A stretch of DNA of 64,000 nt from DASZRZ01 sp963732925 (lineage in GTDB: Bacteria; Acidobacteriota; Terriglobia; Terriglobales; Acidobacteriaceae), in the NCBI GenBank assembly GCA_963732925.1, contig CAVTBJ010000006.1, positions 62,001 to 126,000 on the forward strand. Reading direction: 5' to 3'. The notes beneath the pieces are model-generated. The model was not told where the DNA came from and made no database searches. It saw only the letters and a list, made by a program, of their open reading frames with translations. Position numbers and translations under genes: made by a program. Of the stretch, positions 14,282-22,692 are shown piece after piece. Numbering within the stretch: the first letter of the stretch is position 1; each line of letters begins with the position of its first letter.

Positions 14282-14367
14282 TGGACAGGGGAGGATTCGA
14301 ACCTCCGTAGCTCGCAAGGAGCGGCAGATTTACAGTCTGCTGCCATTAACCACTCGGCCACCTGTCC
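14282..14367 (-). tRNA. tRNA-Tyr (anticodon GUA)
   Basis: Minus-strand class II tRNA of 86 bases with acceptor ggacagg / cctgtcc, discriminator A, anticodon loop ctgtaaa with GTA, the long variable arm typical of tRNA-Tyr, and T arm ggttcgaat. Corresponds to tyrU. Confidence 0.98.
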
Positions 14368-14552
14368 TTGCGCGGCGCCGGGTTTCCCCACGCGACGCTT
14401 TCCTCCGCTGCACGCACACGGTTTTCAAGTACGGTTCCGGCACCGGGCCATCGCGCATACCTCCGCGCCTCGTTCAAGCTGCGCCGGAAGTTTGTGTTGG
14501 AGTTGCGTCCTTGTTGATGGGTTGCGCGAGTGCCTTCTCGATCCGTTCCTGG

Positions 14553-14625
14553 AGCTGGCGAAGGGATTCGAACCCCCGACCCTCTGATTACAAATCAGAT
14601 GCTCTACCAGCTGAGCTACGCCAGC
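14553..14625 (-). tRNA. tRNA-Thr (anticodon UGU)
   Basis: Minus-strand cloverleaf of 73 bases: acceptor gctggcg / cgccagc, discriminator T, D arm cagctggtagagc, anticodon loop tttgtaa with TGT, T arm ggttcgaat. First gene of the supercluster; corresponds to thrU. Confidence 0.98.
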
Positions 14626-14958
14626 AAACGGGCGCTCCCGATTTCCAGGAGCCCGCCCAAAACCGATCCCGCAGTACCGGGACAAGCTTCAAAATTTAGC
14701 ACAACGGCCATGAACCCGCAACTGCAGGCACATACGGACCTCTTGCCCAACGATAGACAAGATCGTTCAGCGCCTGCGTACCCGCCACGCACAACGTTAC
14801 CCACAAAGTACCCGAATCACCTTGAGTATTCCAAGGATGGGAGCTTGTCAGGACAGGAGGACGCCAATCCAAGGTCTATTCTACCCAAAAGCCTCCGCCT
14901 CCGCTAGTCTGGGGTGAGACCCGTTTCACGGCAGGGATGGAGGGAGGCAGCCGGGTCG
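14626..14958. other. 333-base divergent spacer, probable promoter region
   Basis: Separates the minus-strand tRNA-tuf-rpoBC cluster from a plus-strand unknown gene. No gene is visible. It should contain the main promoter of the tRNA-tuf cluster (candidate listed separately) and the promoter for the gene at 14959. The sequence just before tRNA-Thr can fold (ggcgggctcc / gggagcgccc), possibly the 5' end processed off the tRNA precursor. Confidence 0.5.
14693..14721 (-). promoter_or_regulatory. Candidate promoter of the tRNA-tuf cluster
   Basis: On the minus strand TTGCGG (14716-14721) and TAAATT (14693-14698) are 17 bases apart, 68 bases before the first tRNA. Both boxes are imperfect (3/6 and 4/6), so this is only a candidate. 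Confidence 0.3.
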
Positions 14959-15939
14959 ATGCGATATCGTAAAGCTCTCATTCTGATCGCTGTGGTAGCG
15001 GCCATCGGTGTGGCCCTGGCACTCTGGCTACGCAAGGCGCCTCCCCGGCCCGCCCGCATGCTGCCTGCTGCCGACGGCTACGTCTATCTGGACTTCCGGC
15101 CGATGCGCGCCGCCGGACTGTTCCGCCGGCTGCCACCCATCGCAATGGATCCTGAGTACCAGGATTTCGTCAACAAGACCGGCATCCACCTGGAGCGCGA
15201 CCTCGATCAGGCAGCCTTCGCCTTTCACCTGGGGCAAGGGGCGGCTCCGACGCGGACCTCCGAGGTGTTCGTGGGACACTTCGACGCGGAGAAGCTGCGA
15301 ACGTTCCTCAAAGGCATCGCGGCCCGCACCCAGGACTATGCGGGGAAGACGATTTACGAGGTGCCGCTTCCGGGGCGAACGGTGCGGACCGCGGTTTTGG
15401 ATTCCTGGGGCCTGGGAGCATCCAACACCGACACGCCGGAGGCAATTCACCACATCCTGGAGAGCCACTCGGTCTGGTTCCACGACATTCCCCCGCTGCT
15501 TCGGAGTTACTACCCGCAGGTGCCGGTCGGAAGCCCGGTATGGGTCGTGGTGCGCGCGACTTCCGTAAATGGCAGCCCGAGTCTGACTCTGCCCGGCGGC
15601 TTCCAGATCGGAGTGCCCCAAGGAACCGTGGTGGTAGCTTCGCTGCGCTACACCGGCGAGATCGAATTCCGGGCAGAAGCATTCACCTCTGATGCCGCAG
15701 CAGCGGAACAGTTGGCAAGCCACCTGGGGGCGTACCTGACGGTGCTGCGAGTAATTCGCTCGCGAATGCAAACCGAGGGCGCAGGGCCGGAGTTTCAGAA
15801 ATTTATGGAGAGTATCCGCGTGGAGAAACACGAGAACGGTGTGGTGCTGACGGCCAGCGCCAGTCCGAAACTGCTTGAGCAGATCATTGCGCCGATGGAG
15901 CAGAAAGAAACACCGGGAACGCCGAAATCTAAGCCGTGA
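14959..15939 (+). CDS. Membrane-anchored protein of unknown function
   Basis: 326-residue protein with one N-terminal membrane helix (LILIAVVAAIGVALALWL, about residues 7-24) after a short basic start (MRYRK), followed by a soluble domain that would lie outside the cytoplasm. I do not recognise a family. The body begins with PAADGYVYLDFRPMRAAGLF and has a repeated alternation of beta-like and helical stretches. GTG at 14914 would add 15 residues; ATG 14959 was chosen because the signal anchor then starts in the usual way and GGAGG lies upstream, although a little far. Stands alone, convergent with ruvB. Confidence 0.8.
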   Translation: MRYRKALILIAVVAAIGVALALWLRKAPPRPARMLPAADGYVYLDFRPMRAAGLFRRLPPIAMDPEYQDFVNKTGIHLERDLDQAAFAFHLGQGAAPTRTSEVFVGHFDAEKLRTFLKGIAARTQDYAGKTIYEVPLPGRTVRTAVLDSWGLGASNTDTPEAIHHILESHSVWFHDIPPLLRSYYPQVPVGSPVWVVVRATSVNGSPSLTLPGGFQIGVPQGTVVVASLRYTGEIEFRAEAFTSDAAAAEQLASHLGAYLTVLRVIRSRMQTEGAGPEFQKFMESIRVEKHENGVVLTASASPKLLEQIIAPMEQKETPGTPKSKP

Positions 15940-16079
15940 CGGTTGGATGAAAGCCAGACGAGCATGCTCGTTTGGGGCACTCGCAATCCCAAGCCTGGAC
16001 TATCCCCCTCAAAGCCAAAACCGGGCTTGAGTAGGCCACATGCCCACCCAAGCTCACATTCAAACGCTGACCGTTGTGC

Positions 16080-17159
16080 CTAAAACAAGCTTTCCTGCGG
16101 CCTCGCCCCCGGCTTGATCCCAAAATGCTCGTACGCCAGGTGCGTCACCGTACGCCCGCGCGGGGTGCGATTCAGGAATCCGATCTGGATCAGGAAGGGC
16201 TCGTAGATCTCTTCAATCGCGTCGGCTTCTTCGGCCAGCACTGCCGCCAGCGTATTCACACCCACGGGGCCTCCCGCGTACTTGTTAATGATGGTGAGCA
16301 GCAGCTTGCGGTCAATCTCGTCGAAGCCGTGGCGGTCCACTTCCAGCATTTCGAGGGCGGCCTCGGCAGTGGGCTTGTCGATTTTGCCCGCTCCGCGCAC
16401 CTGGGCATAGTCACGCACGCGGCGGAGCAGGCGATTGGCGATGCGCGGTGTTCCCCGGGCGCGGGAAGCGACTTCGCGGGCTCCGCTGTCATCGATCTGG
16501 ACGCCCAGGATTTCCGCCGAGCGCTCCACGATGATCTTCAGATCTTCCGTAGTGTAGAACTCCAGCCGCAGGACGATTCCGAAGCGTGAGCGCAGCGGCG
16601 CCGACAGCAATCCCGCGCGCGTAGTGGCTCCCACGAAGGTAAACGGGTGGACGTCGATGGTGTGGGTGCGCGCCGAGGGGCCCTGCCCGATCATGATGTC
16701 GAGCTTGTAGTCCTCTAGCGCGGAGTAAAGAAGTTCTTCCAGCGCCGGTTGCAGCCGGTGGACTTCGTCAATGAACAACACCTGATGATTCTGCAAATTG
16801 GTGAGCACCGCCGTCAGGTCGCCTTTGATCTGCAGCGCCGGGCCCGAGGTCTGCTGAAAGTGGGCTCCCATTTCGTTGGCGATGATCGTAGCCAGCGTGG
16901 TCTTGCCCAGGCCGGGAGGACCATAGAGCAGCACGTGATCGAGGGGTTCGCCGCGGGAGCGGGCGGCCTGGATGGCCACCGCCAGATTTTCCTTCACCTT
17001 GGATTGGCCGATGAACTCCTGCAAGCGCTGCGGACGCAGCTTGAGTTCAAAAGAAGCGTCCTCGTCCAGCACGCCTGCCGAAACGATGCCCTCGCGCTCC
17101 CGGACCTTGGCCGAGCCACTTTCCGACCAGGCTTTTCGATTGTCGCTGGGGGAACTCAC
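16080..17159 (-). CDS. ruvB: Holliday junction branch migration helicase RuvB
   Basis: Hexameric AAA+ motor that, with RuvA, drives branch migration of Holliday junctions. 359 residues. An N-terminal tail of about 33 residues precedes LRPQRLQEFIGQSKVKENL. Walker A is GPPGLGKTT, Walker B LFIDEVHRL, sensor 1 VGATTRAG, followed by the SAPLRSRFG arginine finger and the C-terminal winged helix (LAAVLAEEADAIEEIYEPFLIQ, FLNRTPRGR). Start GTG at 17159. ruvA and ruvC are not next to it. Confidence 0.98.
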   Translation of the reverse strand: MSSPSDNRKAWSESGSAKVREREGIVSAGVLDEDASFELKLRPQRLQEFIGQSKVKENLAVAIQAARSRGEPLDHVLLYGPPGLGKTTLATIIANEMGAHFQQTSGPALQIKGDLTAVLTNLQNHQVLFIDEVHRLQPALEELLYSALEDYKLDIMIGQGPSARTHTIDVHPFTFVGATTRAGLLSAPLRSRFGIVLRLEFYTTEDLKIIVERSAEILGVQIDDSGAREVASRARGTPRIANRLLRRVRDYAQVRGAGKIDKPTAEAALEMLEVDRHGFDEIDRKLLLTIINKYAGGPVGVNTLAAVLAEEADAIEEIYEPFLIQIGFLNRTPRGRTVTHLAYEHFGIKPGARPQESLF

Positions 17160-17226
17160 GCTGCCCGGATAGTAAGCTGAAACGAGGACCGAAGCAACGT
17201 ACGTCTCCTGCTATCGGGGGTTCCTG

Positions 17227-17427
17227 CTACTGCGGATTTTGTCCGATCTCGGCCACCAGTTCTTCCTCCACCGGCCGGCCGGTCTCGTAAGTCACAAGCA
17301 GCAGACGCACATGCCCGCCATGGCTGCGCGCGACGGCGCAGGCAACATTGAAGTCCAGGAAGGACGCGATCATGGTCCAGCGTTCGCCGCTGGGGACAAG
17401 AATCTGATATTGGGAAAAGCGGTCCAA
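17227..17427 (-). CDS. Small conserved-type protein, function unknown
   Basis: 66 residues from a TTG start at 17427 that is preceded by AGGAG at 5 bases. Sequence features are GERWTMIASFLDFNVACAVARS and HVRLLLVTYETGRPVEEELVAEI; it looks like a compact alpha/beta domain without membrane segments. No family recognised. Lies between ruvB and the EF-G paralogue on the same strand, 85 bases after the latter. Confidence 0.65.
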   Translation of the reverse strand: MDRFSQYQILVPSGERWTMIASFLDFNVACAVARSHGGHVRLLLVTYETGRPVEEELVAEIGQNPQ

Positions 17428-17512
17428 TGAAACTCCTCCACTCAAGACCAAACCGGGTTTGACTGGGCCACCTGCCGACCGGCTTAAAGCCGAATTCCCT
17501 CAGTTCTTCGTC

Positions 17513-19618
17513 CTACTCTTCTTCGTGAACCACCTCGCCGCGTTCGGCCTTGGCCTGGGCTATGACCTTTTCCTGCTGCTGGGCCGGAACCACATCGTAG
17601 TGGTCCATTTCCATGTGGAAGCTGCCGCGGCCCTGGGTCATGGCGGTTAAATCCACACCGTAGGTCAGCATCTCCGCCATGGGAACATCGCATTTGATGA
17701 TGGTGCGCCCGCCCTTGTTTTCCATGCCCTGAATACGTCCGCGGCGGCTGTTCAGGTCGCCCATTACCGCCCCGGCGAAGTCGTCGGGAATCTCGATCTG
17801 GGCTTTCATGATGGGCTCCAGGAGGGTTGGCTTGGCCTGCTCCATGGCCTTGCGAAAGGCGATGCGCCCGGCAATCTGGAAAGACAAATCGTTGGAATCC
17901 ACGTCGTGGTAGGAGCCATCGTAGAGAATCACACGGAAGTCCACCACGGGGAACCCTGCCAGATAGCCGCGAGCGGCGGCGTCCTTGATTCCCTTCTCGA
18001 CGGCGGGAATGAAGTTCTTAGGAATGGCGCCGCCGAAGATGTCATTCACGAACTCGAACTCAGCGCCGCGAGGCAGAGGTTCCATCTTGATTTTGCAATC
18101 TCCGAACTGTCCGTGGCCTCCCGTCTGCTTCTTGTGGCGGCCCTGCACGTCGGCCTTGCCGCGGATGGTCTCGCGGTAGGGGACCTTGGGCGCCTTGAGA
18201 TTGACTTCGGTGTGGTAGCGCTTCTTCAGTTTGGCGACCACGACTTCGATGTGCTGCTGGCCGGTTCCCGCAATCAGAAATTCCTTGGTCTGCTCGTCGC
18301 GGAAAAAGCGCAGCATGGCATCTTCCTCCATGAGCTTGTGAATTCCGTGGGAAAGCTTATCTTCGTCGGCGCGAGTCTTGGGTTCGATGGCAAAGGTAAT
18401 AGCCGGCTCTGGCAGGGCGACTCGCGGATACTCGATGGGCGCGGACTTGTCGCCGAGAGTGTCTCCGGTCAGGGTGTCTTTGAGCTTGGCGACCGCGCCG
18501 ATGTCCCCGGCATGCAGTTCGCTCACCGGCTCCAGACTCTTGCCCTGGGAAATGGAGAGATGCGCCAGCTTTTCCGGGGCGTTGCGGGAAAAGTTCTGCA
18601 CTGTGGAATCCGTCTTCAACAATCCCGAATAGACCTTGAACAGGGAAATGCGGCCAGCGAAGGGATCGTTGAGCGTCTTGAAGACAAACAGGGAGACCGG
18701 CTCCTCGTCGGAGATTTTGCGGGTGGGGCGGTCGCCGTTGCCGCCTGCCGGCATGGCTTTGACCGGCGGGCGCTCCGTGGGAGCGGGAAGAAACTCGGTA
18801 ATGAACTGCATCAGCAGATCGGCACCAAAATTGCCCAGACCGGAGGTAAACAGGACGGGGAAGATGCGGTCCTGGCAGATGGCTTCCCGCAAGCCTGGAA
18901 CGAGGTGCTCTTCGGGAATGGTGCCCTTGTCAAAGAACTCTTCCATGAGGGCGTCGTTCCCCTCCGCCACCAGTTCGACAACCTTCTCATGCGCGCTTTG
19001 GGCGGCCTCGGCGAGATCCGCGGGCATGGGAATCTCTTTACCGCGTCCATTGCCCGCCAGTTCGTAGCTATAGGCCTTCAGGCGCACCACGTCCACCAGG
19101 CCGCTCAGGTTCTTTTCGCTGCCGATGGGCAGTTGCACGGGCACCACGTTGCGTCCGAAGGCGCCAGTCACCGACTCCAGCAAACGGTTCAGGTCGGCGC
19201 GGTCGCGATCCATGCGGCTGGCGACGATCACCCGCGGCACATCGGCTTCTTCCGCATAACGCCAAACTTTTTCGGTAACCACCTCCACGCCACTGGCGCC
19301 GTCAACCACGACCAGAGCCGATTCCACCGCCGGCATGGCCAGCTTGGCTTCGTGGGCAAATAAGGTGAAGCCGGGAGTATCGACGAAATTGATTTTCTTT
19401 TTGTTCCATTCGCCAAAGGCGAGCGCCGCGGAAACCGTCATCTGACGGGCGATCGATTCCTCGTCGTGGTCGGTCATAGCGGAGCCGGCATCCACCAGCC
19501 CCAGGCTGGGGGTGGCGCCGGCGGTGAATAGCATGGCTGAAATGAGCTGGGTCTTGCCTGCATGACCGTGGCCAACCAGCGCCACATTGCGAATGTTTGC
19601 GCCTTCAAAGACTTTCAC
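17513..19618 (-). CDS. Elongation factor G paralogue with altered GTPase motifs
   Basis: 701-residue translational GTPase of the EF-G family covering all five domains. G1 is GHGHAGKT (residues 16-23) and G3 is FVDTPGF, both intact. Switch I, normally RGIT, reads ARQMTVSAA, and the guanine-specificity motif, normally NKMD, reads SRMDRDRAD. Domain IV has RGKADVQGRHKKQTGGHGQFGDCKI and domain V GDLNSRRGRIQGM. These departures place it with the EF-G-2/FusA2-like paralogues rather than the canonical factor, which would normally sit by rpsL-rpsG. Start GTG at 19618 follows AGGAG by 9 bases. Function of such paralogues is not settled. Confidence 0.9.
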   Translation of the reverse strand: MKVFEGANIRNVALVGHGHAGKTQLISAMLFTAGATPSLGLVDAGSAMTDHDEESIARQMTVSAALAFGEWNKKKINFVDTPGFTLFAHEAKLAMPAVESALVVVDGASGVEVVTEKVWRYAEEADVPRVIVASRMDRDRADLNRLLESVTGAFGRNVVPVQLPIGSEKNLSGLVDVVRLKAYSYELAGNGRGKEIPMPADLAEAAQSAHEKVVELVAEGNDALMEEFFDKGTIPEEHLVPGLREAICQDRIFPVLFTSGLGNFGADLLMQFITEFLPAPTERPPVKAMPAGGNGDRPTRKISDEEPVSLFVFKTLNDPFAGRISLFKVYSGLLKTDSTVQNFSRNAPEKLAHLSISQGKSLEPVSELHAGDIGAVAKLKDTLTGDTLGDKSAPIEYPRVALPEPAITFAIEPKTRADEDKLSHGIHKLMEEDAMLRFFRDEQTKEFLIAGTGQQHIEVVVAKLKKRYHTEVNLKAPKVPYRETIRGKADVQGRHKKQTGGHGQFGDCKIKMEPLPRGAEFEFVNDIFGGAIPKNFIPAVEKGIKDAAARGYLAGFPVVDFRVILYDGSYHDVDSNDLSFQIAGRIAFRKAMEQAKPTLLEPIMKAQIEIPDDFAGAVMGDLNSRRGRIQGMENKGGRTIIKCDVPMAEMLTYGVDLTAMTQGRGSFHMEMDHYDVVPAQQQEKVIAQAKAERGEVVHEEE

Positions 19619-20096
19619 CGGTTCAGACTCCTTGTAGGGCCTCTGTTCCCGCGTCCTCCCCGCATCTTCTTGCCGCCAAGGGCCGCGGGATTAAGAAAGA
19701 TCGAATTTCGGCAAGTTTTCCAAGGCGCAAAAATCTAGCACACCAGCCATGCTGACTCAAACGCCGGACTGCCCGCTCTCCTTCCATTCTCTTCTTTTTT
19801 CTTTTTGTTTGTTCCAGGCCGGCTTGTAGGTTCCAGGGCGGGATGGATGAGATCCGCCGGGGGCACAGGTTTTCTTCTGCCGGGCGGCATTGCAAGCGAC
19901 TCGGAAGTAACCCTGGCGGGCACGCCTTTGCCAGAAGTCCGGGTCGATTTTGCAAGTTTGGGCTAAACTAGCGAGGTACCCAGCAGGCGAGAATCAATGG
20001 GGCGTGCCTGGCATCTATTTTTTTGAGAAAATATTTTTTGAAAGTAGCTTTTCTGCCTTCAGAAATAATTCCGAGCTTCGAAGCTAGAGGATGCAA
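19619..20096. other. 478-base divergent spacer, no gene seen
   Basis: Separates the minus-strand EF-G paralogue from the plus-strand thioredoxin-like gene. The short open frames here have no supporting features. An AT-rich tract near 20020-20070 (runs of t and a within otherwise GC-rich DNA) is the likely promoter zone of the plus-strand gene; clear -35/-10 boxes cannot be assigned. Confidence 0.5.
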
Positions 20097-20690
20097 ATGA
20101 GACTCCACCTAACGCGACTGGCGGTTTACCTGAGCCTGATCGCCGGAAGTACTCTCCTGTTTGGCCAGTCCAATCTCAGCAGTATCTTGTGCCCGCCTCC
20201 GGGCGCCAAAGTGGCCGTCATCGTCTGGGAAGACCTGGAATGTCCGCAGTGCGCCCGAATGGCCCCATACGTACTGCAGGCCGAGCAGAAGTATTCCATC
20301 CCGGTGATCCGCTACAACTATCCGTTGCAGCAGCATAGCTGGGCCCTAGATGCGGCGGTGATGGCCGAGTACTTCACCAGCAAGTCCCCCAAGCTGGGGG
20401 TGGAATTCCGCGAGTATATCTTCCAGAACCAGCCTAAGATCACCCGTTGGAACCTGCAGAGAGTTGCCGATGAATTTGCCCAGAAGCACGATACGCCGCT
20501 GCCCTTCCTTCTGGACCCCCAGGGCAAGCTCCACGCCATCGTGCAGCACGACAAGGCCTTAGGGGAGCAGGTTGGGGTTTCCTATACCCCCACGATCTAC
20601 GTTGTCTCCAAGGACAACCACGTGGAGGTCAAAGACCCGACCGAGCTGTTCAGCACCATCGAGCAAATGCGCTCGGCGTCGGGAGGGTAA
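20097..20690 (+). CDS. Secreted DsbA-like thioredoxin-fold protein
   Basis: 197 residues with a signal peptide (MRLHLTRLAVYLSLIAGSTLLFG, cleavage probably near QSN) and a thioredoxin_4/DsbA-type domain. The active site is CPQC in WEDLECPQCARMAPYV. The cis-proline loop appears as SYTPTIYVV near the C-terminus. It should act as a thiol-disulphide oxidoreductase outside the cytoplasm. ATG 20097 has AGAGG at 6 bases; the in-frame ATG at 20091 directly touches that site and is less likely. A terminator follows, so it is a single-gene unit. Confidence 0.85.
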   Translation: MRLHLTRLAVYLSLIAGSTLLFGQSNLSSILCPPPGAKVAVIVWEDLECPQCARMAPYVLQAEQKYSIPVIRYNYPLQQHSWALDAAVMAEYFTSKSPKLGVEFREYIFQNQPKITRWNLQRVADEFAQKHDTPLPFLLDPQGKLHAIVQHDKALGEQVGVSYTPTIYVVSKDNHVEVKDPTELFSTIEQMRSASGG

Positions 20691-20740
20691 AGCTCCGTTC
20701 GCGGGAGAAGGTCGGAACTCAAAGAAGGGCGTTGGAGTGT

Positions 20741-20774
20741 AAGGGCCTCCTGCCGCCAGGCGGCCCTTCTTTAT
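20741..20774 (+). terminator. Rho-independent terminator after the thioredoxin-like gene
   Basis: A 7-bp stem (aagggcc at 20741-20747, ggccctt at 20762-20768) with a GC-rich loop, followed by ctttatt. It lies 51 bases after the stop at 20690, between two convergent genes. Confidence 0.7.
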
Positions 20775-20822
20775 TGCGGAAAGCACAATTGCGAAGAGCG
20801 CACGGATTTCAGAAAGGAAACC

Positions 20823-21326
20823 TCACACGCGCGCGGCGGACGCCGACTTGCGCAGGACCTCGAGAACTTCTTCGTTGTTCGGCAGCTCTCCCAGGTCGTA
20901 GACCTTGGAAAAGATAATCTGCCCGCCTTTATCGACGACGAACACGGCCCGTTCGTTGATGCCGCTGTAGGGCTCCTCGGTACGCAGGATTCCATATCTG
21001 GCCGCCACTTCGCCGTGTGGCCAGAAATCGCTGGCCAGGGGGTAGTCGAGCTTGCCGATTTCGTACTTCTCCCAGGCGCAGTGGCTGAACACAGAATCCA
21101 CGCTGATGCCGATCACCTGGGTCTCCAGATCGGCAAACTGCCTGAGGAAGCTTTGATAATTCATGCCCTGCTGGCTGCAGACGGGAGTCCAGTCCAGAGG
21201 ATGGAACGCAAGAACCACGTTCTTCTTGCCCCGGAAATCGCTCAGGCGAACCCGGTGCTTCTCGTCTCCGGTACACGCCGGAAGATCGAAATCCGGAGCC
21301 CTTTCCCCAGCCTTCAGCGCTGCCAT
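20823..21326 (-). CDS. Peroxiredoxin (AhpC/TSA family)
   Basis: 167-residue thiol peroxidase that reduces H2O2 or organic peroxides. The peroxidatic site has the P-xxx-T-xx-C form in FHPLDWTPVCSQQG, and the conserved arginine is in NERAVFVVDKGG. A second cysteine in SVFSHCAWEKY aligns with a possible resolving position. Overall resembles the AhpE/BCP-like one-domain type. Start ATG at 21326 follows GAGGA by 4 bases. Divergent from the deiodinase-like gene and convergent with the DsbA-like gene. Confidence 0.92.
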   Translation of the reverse strand: MAALKAGERAPDFDLPACTGDEKHRVRLSDFRGKKNVVLAFHPLDWTPVCSQQGMNYQSFLRQFADLETQVIGISVDSVFSHCAWEKYEIGKLDYPLASDFWPHGEVAARYGILRTEEPYSGINERAVFVVDKGGQIIFSKVYDLGELPNNEEVLEVLRKSASAARV

Positions 21327-21541
21327 TCGGTCCTCACAGACGACCGCCTTTCGCGGTTTCGAGAAGCAAATTGTAGCACCGCCGGTAAGACCTGCAAGTC
21401 ACAGCGGGAGGCGGGTTGGGAAGAAAGTTCCCTGACTGGCAAACGGAAGGCGGAACGGCCTGCATCGTATTAGCGTGCCCGGCCGCTCTGCCTGGCGGAT
21501 TCCAGAAAAACCTGGCCAACTGCCGGGAAGGAGAAGCTCCC

Positions 21542-22465
21542 ATGTTGTTTGGCATGAAAAGGTATAACTACAAATCCTTCAGCAAGGACGTAGCCCTGAA
21601 AGCGCTGGCGATGACCAAGTCCCACGAGGCGAGCGGACCCAGGCCGGGAGAGCGCGCTCCGGAATTCCAGGGACGGACCCTGGACGGCGACAAGGTCCGG
21701 CTCAAGGACCTGCGCGGCAACAGCAATCTCGTTCTGACCTTCGGCTCCGCGACCTGTCCCTTCACCGCTTCCTCCATTCAGGGCATGAACGATCTCTACA
21801 ACCGGTTCGAGGATGAGGATGTCGAGTTTCTATTCGTCTATGTGCGCGAGTCCCATCCCGGGGAGCGCCTGCCCGCTCACCGCTCGCAGGATGGCAAGAA
21901 CCGCGCCGCCGAGACCCTCCGGAACCAGGAGGACCTGGACCTGCCCATTCTGGTGGACGACCTCGACGGAACCATCCACCGCAAATATGGCGAACTGCCC
22001 AATGCGACTTACCTGATCGACAAGTCCGGGCGGGTGGCCTTCCGGTCTCTGTGGACGCGACCCAAGACGGTTGCGCGGGCATTGCGGCAATTGCTGCAAA
22101 TCCAGGACAAGCGCGGCATTGATCACGCCATCGTGTTGGGCGGAGAGGATTTTTCGATTCCGCTGGCACGCGGCATCCTGCACGCGCATCGCGCTTTGCA
22201 GCGTGGCGGGCAAGAATCGCTACGGACATTTCGCGAGCAGATGGGACCCGCCGGGCAGGCCGGCGAGTTCGCCAGCCGGATGGCCGAACCGGCCACCCTG
22301 CACCCCACAGCCGCGCTGATGACGTCGCTGCTTGCCGGGGGAGCCATCGCCGGCGGGTTGTTGCTCGGGCGGCGTCTCCGCCGGGAGCGGTTTGATTCGC
22401 TGCGCAGGCCCTACTCGTACCGGCCGCGCAAGGCGGGCGAAGGAGAGTACGCGGTCGGAATCTGA
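21542..22465 (+). CDS. Deiodinase-like thioredoxin-fold protein with C-terminal membrane helix
   Basis: 307 residues. The central domain (about 40-210) has a redoxin fold, PGERAPEFQGRTLDGDKVRLKDL, then LTFGSATCPFTASSIQGMN and FLFVYVRESHPGE. The FGSxTCPF and VYVxExHP blocks match the iodothyronine deiodinase-like family, with cysteine where the vertebrate enzymes have selenocysteine. A single membrane helix (MTSLLAGGAIAGGLLLG) lies near the C-terminus followed by a basic tail, so it is probably tail-anchored. ATG 21542 follows AAGGAG by 8 bases; the longer upstream reading lacks coding character. Substrate unknown; a peroxide- or thiol-linked role fits the neighbours. Confidence 0.82.
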   Translation: MLFGMKRYNYKSFSKDVALKALAMTKSHEASGPRPGERAPEFQGRTLDGDKVRLKDLRGNSNLVLTFGSATCPFTASSIQGMNDLYNRFEDEDVEFLFVYVRESHPGERLPAHRSQDGKNRAAETLRNQEDLDLPILVDDLDGTIHRKYGELPNATYLIDKSGRVAFRSLWTRPKTVARALRQLLQIQDKRGIDHAIVLGGEDFSIPLARGILHAHRALQRGGQESLRTFREQMGPAGQAGEFASRMAEPATLHPTAALMTSLLAGGAIAGGLLLGRRLRRERFDSLRRPYSYRPRKAGEGEYAVGI

Positions 22466-22500
22466 GAACAGATGTTCTGAAGTCGCCCCCCGGACCTGCG

Positions 22501-22528
22501 CCGCCCTGGTTTTGAGACCCGGGCGGCG
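22501..22528 (+). terminator. Hairpin after the deiodinase-like gene
   Basis: gccgccc (22501-22507) pairs with gggcggc (22522-22528) with extra inner g-c pairs. It starts 36 bases after the stop codon. A T-run is missing, so this is at best a weak or Rho-assisted terminator. Confidence 0.4.
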
Positions 22529-22692
22529 AACGCCTGCGATTTACTTCTTGGCTCTTGGCTGCTTCGGAGCAGGCGTAAATTCCACAACCTTCCCACTTCG
22601 GAGCCAGCCCCGCTTTTTGCTGGGGCCGAGGCCCGGGACACAAGGTGGCGGCATCGAAATGGACAGCTACGCCGCCAATCCATATCATCCTC

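Noticed and set aside
21542..22465. Deiodinase-like gene as a selenoprotein
   Set aside because: The active-site codon is tgt/tgc for Cys, with no in-frame TGA, so selenocysteine is not used.
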